From: Slackia heliotrinireducens DSM 20476
GTDB taxonomy: Bacteria > Actinomycetota > Coriobacteriia > Coriobacteriales > Eggerthellaceae
Length of the DNA stretch: 64,000 bases
Assembly (NCBI RefSeq): GCF_000023885.1
Contig: NC_013165.1
Span: 1,550,001-1,614,000 of the forward strand
Direction of reading: 5' to 3'
The notes under the pieces are model-generated. The model had not been told where the DNA came from. It worked only from the letters and a program-made list of their open reading frames with translations, and searched no databases. A program made the translations under genes and the position numbers. Shown piece by piece: positions 61,001 through 64,000 of this stretch (positions are counted from its first letter, which is position 1; every line of letters begins with the position of its first letter).

Positions 61001-63586
61001 AACTATGGGCAGAATGATATAGCCGTATTCCTTGCCCTCGAACTTGCGCATAACGCGACCAACGGCTTGGATGATGTCGATTTGGCTTTTCTTCGGCTGG
61101 AGGAATAATACGGCATCAAGATTCGGGACATCGATACCTTCAGCTAGGCATCGAGCGTTAGATAGAATTCGACACCGTTCTTCGTCGACATCCGCCAACC
61201 AAGCTAGCTTGTCTTTGCGGTCCTTCGCATTCATGGACCCGTCAACATGCTGGATGTCGCAATAGAATTCAGGAAGATCTACGCCTTTCTCTTCCCGTTC
61301 ATAATTTATGTATGAGGCGACTGTCCGCGTAAAGAATTTCTCGATTCGTTGGCTTTCGCGAATAGTCGAACAGAATGCAACCGCATTCTTCAGGCGAGTT
61401 CCTCCTTCTTTTCTACCCTGGTCTAGCAGTCCTTTCCAGCACCCTATAATCTTGGCTGCATCTGGAATCTCAAAGCCAGTGTCACCAGCCATTGCCATTT
61501 GATATACGGCGTCGACCATGCTCTCGCTGACGGTGAGCGCGATAACTTTGTAATCAGTGAGCAATTGCTCATCAACGGCTTGGCCAAACGTCAACCTATG
61601 GAACTCAGGGCCGTATACCGTTTCGTCATCCATTGATGCAACAACATAATCATCTGCTTTGGCGACTTTCTTGATGTTGTCGCCATAGATTCGTGGCGTA
61701 GCCGTCATATACAAACGCTTCTTCGCAATGATGATGCTGTTGTCGTGCACTTTTACATACTGACTAATATCTTCTTTAGCAGCTGAGGCTTCTTTGGCTC
61801 CCGTTGTTCTGTGCGCTTCGTCGCAAATGACGAGATCGAATTCTGGCAATCCCATTGCTTGCGCATCCGATACAACCTGTATCGACTGATAGGTGCTAAA
61901 GACAACCGTCAATCCATCGGACGCAATCTTCCTGTTCATCTGCGCAAAGAGCAAATCAGGGTTCGTCGTAGCTGGATATGGTAAATCCTTGAGGGATGTA
62001 TCCCAAGTATCGCCCTCCACAGATGACGCCTTCTCGTCTGAGCAGACAACGGCAACCCTCATGGGCAATTTCGATTGATTAATCCATGCACGCATCGATT
62101 GCCCGACAAGTGAAATGGAAGGCGCTAGGAACAATATGAATCCACCTTTGCCGACGAGCTTTTCAGTTAGCCTAAGGCTCGTCAACGTCTTGCCCGTTCC
62201 ACAGGCCATAATGAGTTTGCCACGGTCGCTAATACTGAATCCTCGGATGCAGTCTTCGATGGCGCGCTCTTGATGCGGTAGTGGGTCGTAAACACTGCGT
62301 TCGGCAATTTCCTTGCCCTCGATGAACGGCTGCCAGTCAATCTCGGCCTGGTCCATCTCGCTAGGGAATAGCCGCACGGTGCTCCAGTCGGTCAGAACCT
62401 TGTCGAGGTTCGGCGTCAGGTTCTCCGTCGTCGAGATCAGCATGTTGTGCGCGTACGTGTCGTTGTTGCCCTGCGCTCCGAAGAACGTGGAGACCGTCTT
62501 GTAGTCGAGCGTCGACTCCTCGTCGTAGCACTTGCACTGGATGGCCCAGTAGCTGCCGTCCTCGGCGTCCTGGGCGACCAAATCGATGCCGATGTCGTGG
62601 CCGTTGTTCGTGGGAGCGTCCTTCCACATCCAGACGTCGGTGAAACGCGCCGAATACAGCGGGTCGTTCTTCAGGTAGTAGCGGCTCGCGCGTTCGAACT
62701 TCGTTCCCTTGTCCGATTCCGATTCCGCCGTGTCGCGAATCCAGTCGATGACGTAGTAGATCGTCTGGCTCGGCTCCTTGCTCCAGTTAACGCGCTGAGC
62801 CTTGTGCTTTTCGAAACCGAGGATGTCGGTCTGGATCTGGTCGAGAACATCCTCATCGAGGTCCAGCACGTCTATCGTCCACGACTTGTTCAAGCGCGGG
62901 TTGTAGAAGCCGAGCTTTCGAATCGGCTTGAACTCTTCCTTCGAGCTGCGAAGCGAGAGCAGGTAGTACACGGCGAGCTGAAGCGTGTCAGCCGGGCTCG
63001 GCTTGTCCTTGGAAGTCTTCAGGTCCCAGAGAGTGTCCTCCGTCAGCAGGTCGGCGTCCCCGGAGTCGAGCACGTCGCCGTAGCCGCCCTCGAACGTAAT
63101 CCCGGCATCGACGACAGGGCCGTTCTCCTCGAAGAAGGAAACGGTACGCCTCACGAGCGTGCGGATGTCCGAAACCGTCTTCTCGTCGACCTCTGCGCCC
63201 TCGTTCGGGTTGTGCGACTTGGCACCTGCCCGATAGGCTGCGTCGTATCGTGCGAGCCTCACGGCGTTCCGGATGTCGTTATCGGTAAGCTCTCCGGAGT
63301 CGATGGCGTCCTGAAGCTGGTTCGCAAGGTCGTTGGCGTAGCCGGTCTCCTTGGCTCCAATGATGTGAGCGCCCATGATGGCAATCTCGAAAGCCTTCTT
63401 CACGGAGAAGCCGAGAAGCGCACGCGAAAGGTAATCCACGGTCGTACCCAGCGTGCCCGGAACGATGCTGTACTCCCCGTGGAAGGGAAGCCCGTCCTCG
63501 AAGGCGTGCTCGTCGAATCTCTCGAGGTTGATGTAACCGCCACGCGGCTGATGCGCCCTGCTCGTGATATGCGTTACGGAAGCCAT
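58043..63586 (-). CDS. Giant Type ISP-like restriction-modification enzyme with two nuclease domains
   Basis: The 1847-residue protein starts at 63586 (AGGAG before ATG). Domains in order: an extra N-terminal PD-(D/E)XK-like domain (about 1-255; GDADLLTEDTLWDLKTSK, Asp179/Asp188-x-Lys190); an Mrr-like nuclease (about 290-385; GIDLVAQ with Asp335, AIQCKC with Gln350 and Lys352); an SF2 translocase (Walker A ACGTGKT 461-467, DEAH 589-592); a helical region; an N6-adenine methyltransferase (DPFTGTGTF near 1149, NPPYS near 1257); and a target-recognition C-terminus. Single-chain nuclease, translocase, methylase and recognition domains define the Type ISP (LlaGI-like) family, usually near 1600 residues. 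The first 400 codons are more GC-rich than the rest, suggesting a chimera. Confidence 0.88.
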   Translation of the reverse strand: MASVTHITSRAHQPRGGYINLERFDEHAFEDGLPFHGEYSIVPGTLGTTVDYLSRALLGFSVKKAFEIAIMGAHIIGAKETGYANDLANQLQDAIDSGELTDNDIRNAVRLARYDAAYRAGAKSHNPNEGAEVDEKTVSDIRTLVRRTVSFFEENGPVVDAGITFEGGYGDVLDSGDADLLTEDTLWDLKTSKDKPSPADTLQLAVYYLLSLRSSKEEFKPIRKLGFYNPRLNKSWTIDVLDLDEDVLDQIQTDILGFEKHKAQRVNWSKEPSQTIYYVIDWIRDTAESESDKGTKFERASRYYLKNDPLYSARFTDVWMWKDAPTNNGHDIGIDLVAQDAEDGSYWAIQCKCYDEESTLDYKTVSTFFGAQGNNDTYAHNMLISTTENLTPNLDKVLTDWSTVRLFPSEMDQAEIDWQPFIEGKEIAERSVYDPLPHQERAIEDCIRGFSISDRGKLIMACGTGKTLTSLRLTEKLVGKGGFILFLAPSISLVGQSMRAWINQSKLPMRVAVVCSDEKASSVEGDTWDTSLKDLPYPATTNPDLLFAQMNRKIASDGLTVVFSTYQSIQVVSDAQAMGLPEFDLVICDEAHRTTGAKEASAAKEDISQYVKVHDNSIIIAKKRLYMTATPRIYGDNIKKVAKADDYVVASMDDETVYGPEFHRLTFGQAVDEQLLTDYKVIALTVSESMVDAVYQMAMAGDTGFEIPDAAKIIGCWKGLLDQGRKEGGTRLKNAVAFCSTIRESQRIEKFFTRTVASYINYEREEKGVDLPEFYCDIQHVDGSMNAKDRKDKLAWLADVDEERCRILSNARCLAEGIDVPNLDAVLFLQPKKSQIDIIQAVGRVMRKFEGKEYGYIILPIVVPAGMTAVEALDESEPYAVVWQVLKALRSHDERLDATINALPYDKDGTGKDVVDIIDLAQQIAEEEAKAKHEQLKIYFSEQELQEAVNAMIVRKCGTKVYWEEWAKDIAQIAKRHISRIEELVSIGGIAREPFERFLKGLRDSLNDGITEPEAVDMLAQHIITLPVFEALFRGAQFADSNPVSIAMEKMIDALREYTLETEDEKRELAELYRSVEIRAESIHTDSGRQRIIKELYEKFFSQAFTKTSEKMGIVYTPNQIVDFILRSTNALLHHEFGQTFADEGVHILDPFTGTGTFIVNLLNDDALMPSDKIEYKYANELHCNEIMLLAYYIATINIEHAYHSRIEGDYIPFPGAVLTDTFQMTEEGDPLDLEVFTQNSKRVVEQNRLPVRVIIGNPPYSIGQKNANDNNQNMKYKTLDGRISDTYAKQSEAGLVKSLYDPYIRAFRWSGDRIGDRGIICFVTNSGWLDTRSMDGFRKAMEAEYSTVYIYNLRGNQKSVNWKAEGGKVFGSGSQAGIAITMLVKNPDHKGPAVIKYHEVADGMSAEEKLEELSIATFNPDDEGFWTVIKPNELGDWINQRDISYASFIPIYSDDGRGLFSRITNGVVTNRDAWAYNYSKEKVAANMARLIEAYNDETDRYHKAGAPSDIRSFVDSDPAHIKWTRGLLGKAKRGNRLRFNKKHIVSSEYRPFSKRWLYYSRDLNEVPGQQDTYFGMTRKRNLAIGFNSPGSTESFAFIVDRVANSSFGGSEGSQWVPLKWFEKQEPLGGLFGNDEGGIIEHDGITDWALEKFRAAYGDITISKDDIFYYVYGILNSPEYKERFGNDLKKQIPRIPLSKHFKAFSSAGRKLVELHTGYEKIEPYPLKTNVPIVSGNSEVRQMKFGKRAGEKDMTRIVVNDKVVISDIPLKAYEYRIKGRSAIEWIVKEYAVQSDVKGKSGIENNPNDYSDDPMYIIDLLKKVVRVSMETLETLSTLPPIDEMEEADK

Positions 63587-63807
63587 GTGAACTCCTACCA
63601 AATCGCCTAACAACGCGGAAAACCGCGCTCGTCAAATTATATCCCGCCGAGCTGCCATTGCGATGACTCCACGGTGAACATCTCGATAGAATGCCCCGAT
63701 GATATGGTTGCAGAAAAGTCCTCAGCATGTGTCCCATCCCCCGTACTCCTAGCCACCTTCCGTCAGCTACCATGCAGGTATCAGGTTCACGAAGGGAAGG
63801 AATCGCC

Positions 63808-64000
63808 ATGAGCAATGACTTCTTCAACAACCATCCATTCCTTGGCGGAATGTTCGACTTAGATCGCGACGGTTCGCTCGACCTCGGTGAAGCTGCATTC
63901 ATGGGAGGCATGGGCGCGATGTTCGCTAGTGAAATGGAACGCTCCACTCGTGAAGCTGAACGCGAAAGCTACCCATGGGACGACGATGACGACGAATACG
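63808..64000 (+). CDS. Small EF-hand protein, cut by window edge
   Basis: The gene starts at 63808 with AAGGGAAGG upstream and is open for 64 codons to the edge. It contains FDLDRDGSLDLGEAAF, an EF-hand calcium loop with ligands at positions 1, 3, 5 and 12 (DLDRDGSLDLGE). Met-rich helices follow, then an acidic end (DDDDDEY). The family is unassigned. The gap 63587-63807 holds no other recognisable element. Confidence 0.75.
   Translation, partial: MSNDFFNNHPFLGGMFDLDRDGSLDLGEAAFMGGMGAMFASEMERSTREAERESYPWDDDDDEY

Noticed and set aside
62447-63610. Plus-strand 387-codon frame opposite the Type ISP-like gene
   Set aside because: It lies in the GC-rich first part of that gene, where antisense frames are expected; no domain seen.

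Overview
The window looks like chromosomal DNA of an anaerobic, GC-rich actinobacterium of the class Coriobacteriia, most likely family Eggerthellaceae. The grounds are Tat-exported FAD-dependent reductase-like lipoproteins, a PucR-type regulator, an RQC-minor protein, CydDC-like exporters and the general codon bias. The genus cannot be fixed from the sequence.

Positions 1-10433 carry a signalling and helicase cluster, mostly on the minus strand. A six-gene operon encodes, in order of transcription, a VWA (TerY-like) protein, a PP2C phosphatase, a YegI-like kinase with zinc ribbon and membrane segments, a short Ser/Thr kinase, an FHA protein and a Ser/Thr kinase with Sel1 repeats. Downstream lie a 143-bp inverted-repeat element, a plus-strand nuclease-like gene and a SNF2-family helicase cut by the left edge. 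The operon and the SNF2 gene each have the palindrome ATTGCGCAAT 71-75 bp before the start codon. The core resembles the TerY-P triad; the FHA protein, the extra kinases and the linked SNF2 helicase make it the leading candidate for an uncharacterised phospho-signalling or defence system.

Positions 10675-41744 are mainly ordinary accessory and metabolic genes. They include a CydDC-like exporter pair; a TPP-riboswitch operon for thiamine-precursor uptake; modD; a PucR regulator and an ornithine-cyclodeaminase-like gene; tRNA-Asp; a PadR regulator; a secreted Asp-rich protein next to a two-component system whose sensor has an Asp-rich extracytoplasmic domain; an anion permease; a radical SAM protein; two FAD-dependent exported reductases; a LysR regulator; a lipoyl-Lpd/LplA pair; an OsmC protein; a ChlI/ChlD-type pair; a Fic-like regulator; two small membrane proteins; and an RQC-minor protein.

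Positions from about 42047 to beyond the right edge form a genomic island. Its left border is a 46-bp copy of the 3' half and flank of a tRNA-Asp gene, still followed by a tRNA-style terminator. The island holds a NERD-domain SF1 helicase with a TPR/cold-shock-domain partner, a small prophage structural block with damaged tail genes and no recognisable terminase, portal, tail tube or tape measure, and a three-gene operon of a giant Type ISP-like restriction-modification enzyme, TcmP and a radical SAM protein. No integrase is visible, so the other island end should lie to the right. The window ends inside a small EF-hand protein gene.
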